From assembly GCA_016210565.1 (NCBI GenBank), contig JACQUA010000116.1, positions 1-41,830 on the forward strand: DNA of 41,830 nt. The letters are read 5' to 3'. How positions within the stretch are numbered: the stretch's first letter is position 1; each line of letters begins with the position of its first letter. The translations under genes and the position numbers were made by a program. The notes beneath the pieces were generated by a model. The model saw only the letters and a list, made by a program, of their open reading frames with translations, was not told the DNA's origin and searched no databases. The DNA comes from Chloroflexota bacterium. Its GTDB lineage: Bacteria; Chloroflexota; Dehalococcoidia; JACQUA01. Below are positions 30,413 through 38,604 of this stretch, piece after piece.

Positions 30413-31864
30413 CTATTCCGGGGTCTTGAAGAACAGCCACCAGACCGCCGCCAGTATCCCTGAGAGTAGACCAAGCATTCCGGCAATCACGGCCCAGTTG
30501 ACCGCCGGAGAAACCGCTGGCCCGGGCCGGCCGGCAGGCGGTCCGGCGTCAAATCCCTCAGCTTGCTCCGGCAGATATCCCGAATCATCAGTCCGTTCGT
30601 CAAGCTGCGAAGCGCCAGCAGCGGACTCCGGCAATGCAGACGCGGGGGACCGGGAGGCTCCGCCAGAACCGGCTTCGAGCCGGTCCACCGGAGGGCGCGG
30701 GGCGGCAAGAGGTCCAGAAGGAGCGGACGCGGCCAGGTAGGGCTTCGGCGTCGGGCGCGGAACGGACGCTACCGCTGATGGGCGGGGCGATGGGCTAAGG
30801 GTCTGAACCGGTTTCCTCCCGACCAGCGGCGTGGCGGCCAACGTAGCGGCAGGTGTGCCGGCAGGGGTCGCGGCGGGCGCCGGGGTTGACTGGAGCGCCA
30901 CCAGGGTAAAGACCGCGAACCCCTTGGGCGAGACTGCCTCAAAGACCGTCCTGCCTTCCCTGTCCGTCGCCAGCCTGGTGGGCAGGAGTTCGCTATCCCC
31001 CGTATCGTCCGTGCGAGCAATGGAGATCTGGCCGGGGCCGAAATCGCCAGCCCAGCCTGAAGCAGCGGTCATGCTGACGGTGGCGGTGGAAACATCGGGC
31101 TTATTGCTGGAACCTCCGTGGCTCACCCGCATCGAAAAGGCGGTGTCCAACAGCTTCTTGCCCAGCCGGGCCGCCAGTTGCGATACGGATGCTTGGACGG
31201 CGGCGTCCGGGTTCCCGGTCACATCGACCTCCACCGCCGCGCTTTCCGGGAAGGACCTGAGCACCGCCCGGACGAAAGCGGAAACCCTCCCCACCCGGGG
31301 GTCGCTCTTTGAAAAGTCCGACCCAACCTCCGGGGTCTGCATCTCCACGCTCCCCACCTTCGCGATGGCTGCCGAACCCTGTCCGAGGGGCATGTCCGTC
31401 ATCACCGTTATGGTCAGTTGCAGGTTGCCCTCGGCGTCGCGCACCGGAATGGTCAGCCTGTTATCGGCAAAAGCAACGCCGCTCACCGGGTCTGTGAAGG
31501 TCTTCAGAGTGGTATCCCTGGGCACGCTGACCGGCATTACCAGGGTCAGGACCCCGTCCACGGGGGCAATTACGATCTTCTGACCGGGCGTCGGCGGGAC
31601 GAAGTTACCGGCAGGGTCGCGGGCGTCGCTCTTCAGGTTGACGACCGGCAGTGAGACCGTCGCCGCTGTTTTCGCAGGCGGGGCCGGGGGCGAGGGAGGA
31701 GGCGCCGGAGGAGCCAAAGCCCCGCCTGAACCTCCCAGGCGGGGGCCGGAGGGGACCAGCGCCGGTTGGGGAATAGGGGTTGGAGTCGGCCCGGCGCCGG
31801 GAGATGGAATCGTTGGCGGCGGACCCGGCGGCCCGGGTGGCGCGGGTGGTACTCCGGGCGGCAC
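30413..31864 (-). CDS. C-terminal part of the cohesin-like scaffold: linker, PGF-type domain, membrane anchor
   Basis: This 483-aa frame continues the large surface protein after the G9 tract. It opens with a Pro-rich linker (PPAPPGPPGPPPTIPSPG), then a folded region of about 290 residues that ends GFAVFTLVAL, reminiscent of PGF-pre-PGF domains of exported proteins, a second Pro/Ala linker, and a C-terminal membrane helix (VNWAVIAGMLGLLSGILAA) with a short charged tail. It has no signal peptide and no ribosome site at its first ATG, so it is not a separate gene. Removing one G from the tract at 31870-31878 joins it in frame to the repeats upstream (VPGG-APVPPGVPP), giving one anchored protein of about 1390 aa. 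Confidence 0.75.
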   Translation of the reverse strand: MPPGVPPAPPGPPGPPPTIPSPGAGPTPTPIPQPALVPSGPRLGGSGGALAPPAPPPSPPAPPAKTAATVSLPVVNLKSDARDPAGNFVPPTPGQKIVIAPVDGVLTLVMPVSVPRDTTLKTFTDPVSGVAFADNRLTIPVRDAEGNLQLTITVMTDMPLGQGSAAIAKVGSVEMQTPEVGSDFSKSDPRVGRVSAFVRAVLRSFPESAAVEVDVTGNPDAAVQASVSQLAARLGKKLLDTAFSMRVSHGGSSNKPDVSTATVSMTAASGWAGDFGPGQISIARTDDTGDSELLPTRLATDREGRTVFEAVSPKGFAVFTLVALQSTPAPAATPAGTPAATLAATPLVGRKPVQTLSPSPRPSAVASVPRPTPKPYLAASAPSGPLAAPRPPVDRLEAGSGGASRSPASALPESAAGASQLDERTDDSGYLPEQAEGFDAGPPAGRPGPAVSPAVNWAVIAGMLGLLSGILAAVWWLFFKTPE

Positions 31865-34583
31865 CGGAGCCCCCCCCCGGTACGGGCGTCGGACTGCCTG
31901 TGGGAGTGGGAGTTGGAGTCAGAGTTGGTGCCGTCGCCGATACGGGCGGCGGGGGTGGCAGTCCGGGTGGCGCTCCTCCGGAACCTGGAGGGGATGACGG
32001 ATAGATGCTGACGACGCCGCTCTCCGCATTGGCAGAAACGCTGTCGCCCCCGCTATCGACCAACGAAAGAACGGTGGCGGCCAGTCCTGTTTGTCCCGCA
32101 GCCGCCGTATTCTTAACGGTCACGTTCAGGTAAGCGATGGTGAAGCTTCCTCTGGGCCCGGGTGAGGCGGGTTGGCTCGCGGAGATGATCGCTGAACCGG
32201 CGCCCGCAGAACGTTCAAAGGTGGGCGCCGCGTTGAACGGGCTGCTCCCGCCCCTGACGCTGTTAAGGACTAATTTTGTATTGTCGAAGTCAATCCGAAG
32301 GCGATAGCTGCCCAGACCCCGGGGCACCAGTAGCTCGTTTACTTCGATAAATATGGGAATATCGGCGGTCGTGCCTCTCACCATGCTGGGAGATTGAACA
32401 CGCACGGTATTCGGCCAGACGATGGTAATACCTCCGGGACTGCCGCTGCCGGGAATGCCGGCTGGCACCCGGTCAGAACCGTCAGTGAGACCGCTCACCG
32501 TAACGGATATCGGAGAGGCATTGTTCCCGACCGATCTGGAGTCCGTCACGCTCAACGCCGCCACATTCAGCACCGCCACCAGGATGTTCCCTGTCGCCGT
32601 CCCCCCGGTCTGTGAGCCGGCCAGCAACACCGTCCCCACGGCATTGTCAATCTTCTTGGTGGTAAGTGAGCCGAAGGGCGCATCGCCGCCCGACACGCTG
32701 TCCACCCGGATCTTGCTCCTGTCAAAGCCAATCGTCGCCGCAAAGGACTTCAGACCCGGCGTGCCGGCCGGGAACCTGATGGTCATGGATATGCGCGCCG
32801 TTGAGTTTACCGCCGCCGTCGTACTCCCCACCTCGACAGCCACCCCTACCACCCGCCCGCTCTTCCAGGTGGCCATTATCGGGATGCCCGAAGGGTCTGC
32901 CAGTTTGTAGTCGGGATGATCGACCAGCGCCAGCGTCGTGTCGCCGTCGGCCAGGGCTGTCACATTCATCTTCGCCACCACCACATCCCCCGTGGGACCG
33001 GCCTCGCCGGTCACCGACTGTCTAAAGAAAGCCTGGCCCGTGTTGTTGTCCGAGCTGGCAAGAACCAGACGGGCAGCGAACTGGGGATCAGCCCCGCTGC
33101 TCGAGAACCGGTTGACGCGGACCTTCGCCGGATCGAAGTTGATTCTGAAAAAGTAGCTCCCCAGCCCTCCTTTCCCCCCGGTCAACGGAGGGACCCCCCT
33201 GACCGTGACCGGTATGTCAACGCTGGCGTCCTTCAGAAGGAATACCTGGCCCACTTCGACGCTCGCTGGAGAAACCGTAACCGCGCCTTCGACTTTGCCA
33301 TAGGTGATGGGAACGCCGGCCTGATTGGTGAGTGAGACCACCTGAACGGACAGCCCGGTTACACCATTGGCCAGTCCCTCCACCTGGAGATAGGCCAGCA
33401 CCACCCTGCCCGTGGGAAATTCAGTCGAGACCGAATCCGCCAGGACGACTGCCCCGGCCGTATTGTCAATCATCGCCGTCGCCGGACGTCCGAAGGGCGC
33501 ATCGCCATCTCCCACGCCGGCGACTTTGATGCGAGCCCTGTCAAAAGAAATGGCCAACTGGTAGGACTTCAAAGACTGACCGGCCAACCCCTCGGCGGTA
33601 ACAGCCACGGAGGCGCTAAGGGCCGGGTTGATGACTACCGAACCGGTTTTCACCACGGGCAAGGTCACGTTGACGGCGCCACTGGCAACGCCCGCGTCAA
33701 GCGGCGAACCAGTGGCGTCAACCAGGGAGGTGATGCTGACCGCCAGGTCCGTGCCACCCTCCGCTACTCCCTGGATATTCAACCGGGCGACGACCACACT
33801 GCCGACAGGATAGCCGGACGGCAAGGAATCCCCAAGAGTCACCAGTCCCGCGACGCTGTCAATTACCTTGGTAGAAGGGGCGCCGAAAGGAGGGTCCCCG
33901 TCGTCAACCCCGGACACGGAAATCTTCGCCGGGTTAAAGGCCACCGTCAGGGCATAGGACTTCAGCCCGGGAGAAAGCACCCCGCCAACGGTAATGGCAA
34001 CGGTCGTCCGTCCGCCGATATTGACCGTGCCGGGCCCGGCCGCCGCCCCGGTGACAGTCATTTCGCCGTTCACTACAGGAAAACCGGTGATGAAATCACC
34101 GTTCGAGTTGGAAAGGAGGTCGACTGATAGGGCCAGGGGATGGATGCCGGGGGCCAGCGACTTCCAAATGATGACAGCTACTTTGACGTTGCCCGTCGGC
34201 CCGGGCATCCATGGTTGATAGGCCGCCAGGCGGAGCGTCCCGGTTCCGTTGCTGAGCCAGGGCTGGTCCCCCGCGTTGCTGACCATGCTACCGCCGAAGC
34301 CACCATCGCCAGTGGCCGAAACGACCTTGACCTTGCTTTTGTCAAAAGCCACGCTCATCTCATATGTGCCCAGCCCGCTGGGTCCGCTCACTCCGTTGAC
34401 AAAGATGTCGGTCGTCGCCGTGGTGCCGAGGGGCACGACCGACGAACTGATACTGACTGAAACGGCCGTGTCCGCCCGGGCCGGGGGCAGAGGCCGGACC
34501 AGAACGCCGAGCGTGGCGGAAAGCAGGATCGCGAGGACTACCAGTCTCAGGGCCGCCGCTACATTGTCGCTTGCCTTTCTCAC
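31605..34583 (-). CDS. Secreted six-repeat cohesin-like scaffold protein (N-terminal part)
   Basis: Starts at GTG 34583 with GGAGG eight bases upstream; the signal peptide (ALRLVVLAILLSATLGVLV) ends near ARA-DT. Six repeats of about 130-145 aa follow, each with the cohesin pattern: T-x-x-I-x-V-x-V at the start, then G-L-(K/G)-S/T-Y-x-(L/F)-x-(I/V)-x-F-(D/N)-x-x-K-(I/V)-x-V, and a late G-x-V-x-V-A-x-(L/M)-x-V. Their second strand (LKSYALTVAFNPAKISV, LKSYQLAISFDRARIKV) is very regular. Cohesins bind dockerins to build extracellular complexes. Beyond the PTPTPTGSPTPVPGGG linker the frame becomes low-quality (SISRRRADSNPYSP) because of the G9 frameshift, so about 90 terminal residues are probably not the normal product. 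Confidence 0.78.
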   Translation of the reverse strand: MRKASDNVAAALRLVVLAILLSATLGVLVRPLPPARADTAVSVSISSSVVPLGTTATTDIFVNGVSGPSGLGTYEMSVAFDKSKVKVVSATGDGGFGGSMVSNAGDQPWLSNGTGTLRLAAYQPWMPGPTGNVKVAVIIWKSLAPGIHPLALSVDLLSNSNGDFITGFPVVNGEMTVTGAAAGPGTVNIGGRTTVAITVGGVLSPGLKSYALTVAFNPAKISVSGVDDGDPPFGAPSTKVIDSVAGLVTLGDSLPSGYPVGSVVVARLNIQGVAEGGTDLAVSITSLVDATGSPLDAGVASGAVNVTLPVVKTGSVVINPALSASVAVTAEGLAGQSLKSYQLAISFDRARIKVAGVGDGDAPFGRPATAMIDNTAGAVVLADSVSTEFPTGRVVLAYLQVEGLANGVTGLSVQVVSLTNQAGVPITYGKVEGAVTVSPASVEVGQVFLLKDASVDIPVTVRGVPPLTGGKGGLGSYFFRINFDPAKVRVNRFSSSGADPQFAARLVLASSDNNTGQAFFRQSVTGEAGPTGDVVVAKMNVTALADGDTTLALVDHPDYKLADPSGIPIMATWKSGRVVGVAVEVGSTTAAVNSTARISMTIRFPAGTPGLKSFAATIGFDRSKIRVDSVSGGDAPFGSLTTKKIDNAVGTVLLAGSQTGGTATGNILVAVLNVAALSVTDSRSVGNNASPISVTVSGLTDGSDRVPAGIPGSGSPGGITIVWPNTVRVQSPSMVRGTTADIPIFIEVNELLVPRGLGSYRLRIDFDNTKLVLNSVRGGSSPFNAAPTFERSAGAGSAIISASQPASPGPRGSFTIAYLNVTVKNTAAAGQTGLAATVLSLVDSGGDSVSANAESGVVSIYPSSPPGSGGAPPGLPPPPPVSATAPTLTPTPTPTGSPTPVPGGGSGAARSTTRATRAAGSAANDSISRRRADSNPYSPTGAGPLRPPPGRFRRGFGSSGASSLAPGPACENSGDGLTAGRQPEERRPRPCR
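31870..31878 (-). other. G9 homopolymer (C9 on + strand) at the frameshift
   Basis: Nine consecutive G on the coding strand lie in the Pro/Gly linker of the scaffold gene. With eight G the six-repeat part reads into the anchor part; with nine it ends 90 codons later without an anchor. It is either a slipped-strand switch or a homopolymer sequencing error. Confidence 0.7.
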
Positions 34584-35011
34584 GGCCGGAGCCTCCAGGC
34601 ATACCAATAACGTTTCCCGGACAGCGCCCCGATTCACCGGGGCTTCAATGACACCGTGTTTCGCATGGACTGGCGAGGAGTTGACCTAATTATACCACAA
34701 GGACGCAAAACATGTTGGACGCTGACACCCGCGTAGGGCGGGTTAAGTCGCGATGGTAATCGGGACGAAGCCACCACAGGAGGGGTCAAGAAACCAGGGC
34801 GACCACGACAACCCGTCGAAATGGTGGGTTCGCGCAACCGCCCCGTTCAGCGCCACCCCGTTTGCGCTTAACCCACCCTACGCTATTGTGTCCAGCCCTG
34901 GAGATGTTGGTAAGGACCAGGATGCATCGGAATCGCTGCGAACCCTCGGACGTGGTATACTTAGATTATGTTGCTGGTGAGTCCAAGACCACCCATCAAA
35001 GGAGTATAACC
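34584..35011. repeat. Gene-free stretch between divergent scaffold and protease genes
   Basis: Holds the GGGCGGGTTAAG ... GGTGGGTTCGCGC and GCGCTTAACCCACCCTAC members of the GGGTGGGTTAAGCGC family (34734-34885). GGTATACTTAGATTATG (about 34950-34966) may include a -10 box TATACT for the protease gene, though no clear -35 was found. No gene is seen. Confidence 0.55.
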
Positions 35012-35974
35012 ATGTCCCTTCAAATGAGAATGTACCTGCTGGTCGCCCTGCTTTTCGGCGTCCTGTATCTTATTGTCCTGGCCGTCGGGCGCATCATCGG
35101 CGTGAGCAGCTTCGCTGTCTACGGGTTCATTGCCCTGGGGCTGGTAGTCCTGCAGTATCTGTTAGGTCCGGCCCTGGTTTCCCTCACCATGAGGGTGAAG
35201 TACATCGCGGAAAAGGACAATCCCCGCGTCTACGGCATGGTCAAAGAGCTGGCCGGAGCCGCCCGCCTGCCCATGCCCAAAGTTGGCATATCGGCCCTGG
35301 ACATGCCCAACGCCTTCGCCTTTGGCCGGACGCAGGGCGACGCCCGGGTCTGCGTGACCGAGGGCATCCTGCGGCTGCTGAAGGACGATGAACTGCGGGC
35401 GGTGCTGGCGCACGAGATATCGCACATCAAGCACCGGGACATGGCCATAATCACCCTGCTGAGCATCTTCCCGATGATCATCTACTACGTGGCCACGTCC
35501 TTAATGTGGAGCGGGTTCCTTGGCGGCGACAGGCGACAGGGAAACAATCCCCTGCCGCTTATCGGGCTCGGCCTGCTCATCCTCCATTTCTTCGTCCAGT
35601 TGCTGGTGCTCTACGGGTCGCGCATCCGGGAGTATTACGCCGATTCCGGCGCGGTGCAACTCGGGAGCCAGCCCCAGCACCTGGCCACGGCCCTGTACAA
35701 ACTGGTGGTGGGCACCGCCAGAACCCCGGCGGCGGAACTCAAGCGGGTGGAAGGGGCCAAAGCATTCTTTGTTAACGACCCCGGACGCGCCCTTTTCGAG
35801 GTGCGGGAGTTGAAGGAGATCGACCAGAACATGAGCGGGACCATCGACGCGGGGGAGCTGATGGCGCTGCGCTCGAAGAAGGTTAACCTCGGCGCGGGGC
35901 ACCGGATCATGGAAACCCTGAGTACCCATCCCAACATGCTGAAACGCATCAAGCACCTTTCCACCCTGGGCTAG
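35012..35974 (+). CDS. htpX: M48 family zinc metalloprotease (HtpX-like) with EF-hand-type loop
   Basis: A 320-aa inner-membrane protease for quality control of membrane proteins. Two N-terminal helices (LLVALLFGVLYLIVLAVG, AVYGFIALGLVVL) are followed by the catalytic domain with H134-E135-x-x-H138 (HEISH) and the third zinc ligand E207 in REYYAD. Two more hydrophobic segments lie between them. Residues 271-282 read DQNMSGTIDAGE, a perfect EF-hand calcium-loop pattern in the late part of the domain, which E. coli HtpX does not have, to my knowledge. Start ATG 35012 has AAGGAG eight bases upstream. The stop codon lies within the inverted repeat of the element that follows. Confidence 0.9.
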   Translation: MSLQMRMYLLVALLFGVLYLIVLAVGRIIGVSSFAVYGFIALGLVVLQYLLGPALVSLTMRVKYIAEKDNPRVYGMVKELAGAARLPMPKVGISALDMPNAFAFGRTQGDARVCVTEGILRLLKDDELRAVLAHEISHIKHRDMAIITLLSIFPMIIYYVATSLMWSGFLGGDRRQGNNPLPLIGLGLLILHFFVQLLVLYGSRIREYYADSGAVQLGSQPQHLATALYKLVVGTARTPAAELKRVEGAKAFFVNDPGRALFEVRELKEIDQNMSGTIDAGELMALRSKKVNLGAGHRIMETLSTHPNMLKRIKHLSTLG

Positions 35975-36130
35975 TGCCTGGTTGCGAAGAAAGCGCAATA
36001 ATGCCCAAAGACCCTTCGCCTGCCTCTTCGCTTCGCTCAGAGCTACGGCTCAGGGTGACAGCACCACCAATGTCATTCTGAGCGGAGTCGAAGAATCTTT
36101 TCGCCTGCTTTCGCAACCAAGCACTAGCCC
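35968..36130. mobile_element. MITE-like element with 21-bp terminal inverted repeats
   Basis: The ends GGGCTAGTGCCTGGTTGCGAA (35968-35988) and its inverse at 36110-36130 match at 20 of 21 positions. The inside holds AGACCCTTCGCCTGC and GTCATTCTGAGC, members of the dispersed TCATTCTGAG family. It contains no gene. Its left end includes the htpX stop codon TAG. Confidence 0.65.
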
Positions 36131-36236
36131 GGAAGTCCGGAACGGCGCCTGGGTCCTCGAGCAGCGGGCCGCGAGATAGGCACAGGGTTTTCACGGGATT
36201 TGCCCGCCAGAAGAATACTCTATGGAGGATGGCAAT

Positions 36237-36761
36237 ATGGCCGACCAATTGTCACTTGAGCGAAACAAGACGGTGGTTTTGATCATGGATTATCAGAACC
36301 GGCAGGTAGGTCAGTTCCCGGAGACTTTCCAGAAGGAGCTTTTGGCCCGGGCCAACGCCGTCCTTGCCCGGGCTCGCCGCGAGGGTGTTCCCGTTATCTA
36401 CATTGAAGCAGTGCGCGGCGAGAGAACTCCCGAGAGGGAGATTCACGCGGCAGTCGCGCCTCGGCCGGGGGAACTGGTGCTGACCAAGACCCGTGCCGGC
36501 CCCTTCTCGACGACCAATCTGGAGAAGGAGCTCAAGTCTAAGGCAATCGATACTCTGGCGCTGATGGGCATTTCCAGCAGCGGCTGTGTCCTCTCCACGG
36601 TGCGCTGGGCTTTTGATACTGACTATAAGTTGATTGTGCTCTCAGATTGTTGCGTTGACCCGGACGAGGAGGTACAGCGCGTGCTGATGCAGAAGATATT
36701 CCCACGCCAGGCAACCGTGGTCACTGCCGCTGAGTTCCTCCTGGCACTGGGGCGGCGCTAG
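36237..36761 (+). CDS. Isochorismatase-like cysteine hydrolase
   Basis: A 174-aa protein of the isochorismatase-like hydrolase family, which cleaves amides such as nicotinamide or N-carbamoyl compounds. The catalytic triad is visible: Asp in VVLIMDYQN near residue 18, Lys in VLTKTRAGPF near residue 84, and Cys in GISSSGCVLST near residue 116. The start is ATG 36237 because GGAGG (36224-36228) lies eight bases before it; an ATG at 36222 lies upstream of that site. It is followed after 47 bases by the solute-binding lipoprotein gene, so the two may be cotranscribed, perhaps taking up and hydrolysing the same compound (inference). Confidence 0.87.
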   Translation: MADQLSLERNKTVVLIMDYQNRQVGQFPETFQKELLARANAVLARARREGVPVIYIEAVRGERTPEREIHAAVAPRPGELVLTKTRAGPFSTTNLEKELKSKAIDTLALMGISSSGCVLSTVRWAFDTDYKLIVLSDCCVDPDEEVQRVLMQKIFPRQATVVTAAEFLLALGRR

Positions 36762-36808
36762 ACGCTGCGTTCTCCGCGCCTCTGCGGGGAAACCCCGAGG
36801 AAATAGCT

Positions 36809-37957
36809 ATGAAACTGATGGTTCTTCTGGCGGTTATCGCTGCCCAGGCGCTGGTCGCCTGCAGTCAACCATCGAGTCCCCCACAGCCGGCCGCCCCTCC
36901 CGTTACGGCCGCTCCCGCCGGTCCCGGGACTGCCGCGGAACCCTGGCGGCAGCAGTGGGACAGCGTGGTTGCGGAGGCCAAGAAAGAAGGGGTGGTGGCC
37001 ATCACCGCCAGTTGGGGCCCGGAGCCGCGGCAGGCAGTAATCAGGGCCTTCAAAGAAAAATACGGAATAGACGTGGAGGTGTCCCCGGGAGGGTCGGCGC
37101 AGCTAGGCCAGAAGATCATAACCGAGCGGCGCGCCGGCGTTTTCAGCTACGATGCGACGGTGCAAGGCTCGAATTTCGGCATAAACCTCATGAAGCCGGT
37201 GCAGGCCTTCGACCCGGCGGAGCCGGCTCTGATGCTGCCGGAAGTAAAGTACCCGAAAGCCTGGCTGGGAGGCGAATTCCCCTGGTTTGACCGGGCCCGC
37301 ACGATGATACCCTTCTTCGCCCGTCTGGATACCAACTTATCCATCAATACCAGTTTGGTTAAGCCCGGCGAGATAACCGCCTACAAAGACCTTTTGAATC
37401 CAAAATGGAAGGGCAAGATACTGATCACCGATCCAACGACGGTGGGACCCGGCTCCGGCTGGTTCCGCGAAAACGGAAAGGATTTGGGGATGGACTTCAT
37501 GAGGGCGCTGGTCAAACAAGAACCCATGTTTTCGCGCAACGACCGGCTGTCTGTTGAATGGCTGGCCAACGGAAAGGCCGGCATCCTGGTTGCAGGACTC
37601 GCGGACCCTCTCACCAATTTCATCAAGGAAGGCGCCCCGATAGCCATCATCGATGCCCAAGATAGCCGCGTTCTCAGTGCTTCGTCCGGCATAGTATCCT
37701 TAATGAACCGGCCTCCTCACCCGAACGCCGCCCGGCTTTTCGTTAACTGGATACTGACCAGGGAAGGGCAGACCATACTGACCCAGACCGTAGGGCTGGC
37801 CAGCCGGCGGCTCGACGCGCCGACGGACCATATCCTGCCTGTCCTGTTGCCCCAGCCGGGAAGAAAGTACACGGAGTACACCGAGGAAGGCGTGGCCGGC
37901 GACGCCGAGGCGCAGGCGATGTCCAAAGAGATTTTCGGGCCGCTCCTGGCAAAATAG
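36809..37957 (+). CDS. Extracellular solute-binding lipoprotein (ABC importer type)
   Basis: A 382-aa exported lipoprotein. The signal MKLMVLLAVIAAQALVAC gives a lipobox with cysteine at residue 18, followed by a Pro-rich linker (QPSSPPQPAAPP) and a bilobed binding domain of the iron/polyamine/small-acid type (WGPEPRQAVIRAFKEKYGI, then LFVNWILTREGQTIL near the end). It is the intact paralogue of the interrupted gene at 12235-13395, with matching length and block order. The start ATG 36809 has GAGGAA upstream. No permease or ATPase genes follow, so the transporter would have to be encoded elsewhere, or the protein serves as a sensor. The ligand is unknown. Confidence 0.85.
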   Translation: MKLMVLLAVIAAQALVACSQPSSPPQPAAPPVTAAPAGPGTAAEPWRQQWDSVVAEAKKEGVVAITASWGPEPRQAVIRAFKEKYGIDVEVSPGGSAQLGQKIITERRAGVFSYDATVQGSNFGINLMKPVQAFDPAEPALMLPEVKYPKAWLGGEFPWFDRARTMIPFFARLDTNLSINTSLVKPGEITAYKDLLNPKWKGKILITDPTTVGPGSGWFRENGKDLGMDFMRALVKQEPMFSRNDRLSVEWLANGKAGILVAGLADPLTNFIKEGAPIAIIDAQDSRVLSASSGIVSLMNRPPHPNAARLFVNWILTREGQTILTQTVGLASRRLDAPTDHILPVLLPQPGRKYTEYTEEGVAGDAEAQAMSKEIFGPLLAK

Positions 37958-38178
37958 CCCCCTGGGTGGCACAGGCGTCCCGCCTCTGTCCGTCTCAGTG
38001 CCACAGGCGTCCCGCCTGTGCGTCCCGTAGCGACACCCCTCGCGGGTGTCGAGGGCCTTGGCGACCAGCGAACGAACGACAGGGGCAGGCCCTCTCGCTA
38101 CGGCTGCCGTCAAACCCTAGCGGTTAACCAGAGACGACCCCGACGCGCCGGGATCGCTACGGCAGCCAATCCCCGAAT
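37958..38178. repeat. Gene-free stretch with CACAGGC and CGACACCC hairpins
   Basis: CACAGGC-GTCCC-GCCTGTG (38002-38020), a degraded copy just upstream at about 37971-37990, and CGACACCC-CTCGC-GGGTGTCG (38031-38051). They resemble the other palindrome families and may end the lipoprotein transcript. No gene is seen. Confidence 0.65.
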
Positions 38179-38208
38179 TTGACGGTCGAATTCAGCTTAT
38201 GTTACAAT
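38179..38208 (+). promoter_or_regulatory. Sigma70-type promoter upstream of the candidate small RNA
   Basis: TTGACG (38179-38184), an 18-bp spacer, and TACAAT (38203-38208). Transcription would begin near 38215. Confidence 0.55.
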
Positions 38209-38214
38209 AAACCA

Positions 38215-38451
38215 GCTTCCATTGAACATTGATTTAAGCTAACAGGCCGCCTGGCAGGCAAAAACGATTTTTCTCAAGGCACCCGGGTCCCTGCGACCCG
38301 CGCCCGGAACCAGGGGCTATCCTTGTCTATATATCGCTGTCTCTCTGAAATCTCCACCAGACCAGTTTCACATGAACTTCGCGCCAGACGCCCCCACTGC
38401 CGACAATACAGACAGCCTCCTGACGAGATTGGTTCGGGGAGGCTTTTTTTT
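38215..38451 (+). ncRNA. Candidate structured small RNA or leader, about 235 nt, no known family
   Basis: Bounded by a good promoter and an intrinsic terminator, with no credible reading frame. Structure can be seen by eye: CAAGG (38275-38279) pairs with CCTTG (38321-38325) and encloses GTCCCTG (38287-38293) paired with CAGGGGC (38311-38317). A second stem pairs GCTGTCT (38336-38342) with AGACAGC (38410-38416); its 3' strand overlaps the first three bases of the terminator stem, so the two could compete as in a riboswitch. It resembles none of SRP RNA, tmRNA, RNase P or common riboswitch cores that I can check by motif. 6S RNA cannot be excluded. It precedes the gene at 38605 by about 150 bases. 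Confidence 0.45.
38414..38451 (+). terminator. Intrinsic terminator
   Basis: AGCCTCC (38414-38420), 17-base loop, GGAGGCT (38438-38444), running directly into eight T. This is the clearest terminator in the window. Confidence 0.8.
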
Positions 38452-38604
38452 GACAACGATCCGGCTTACCAGGTGTCCTTTGAACAGGTTTTGTGCATCA
38501 ACTTTCCGGGTGTTTCCCCTTTCCCCGCCCCCGGCCCCGATACATCGGGGTGGCTACGCCCCGCTCGGCGCGTGCACAGTCTCCGTTGAACGAAAGGAGC
38601 GCTT

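Noticed and set aside
38215-38451. Cobalamin, TPP, SAM, T-box or Moco leader, SRP RNA, tmRNA or RNase P RNA
   Set aside because: The conserved core motifs of these classes were looked for by eye and not found. 6S RNA could not be judged without folding software, so it remains open.
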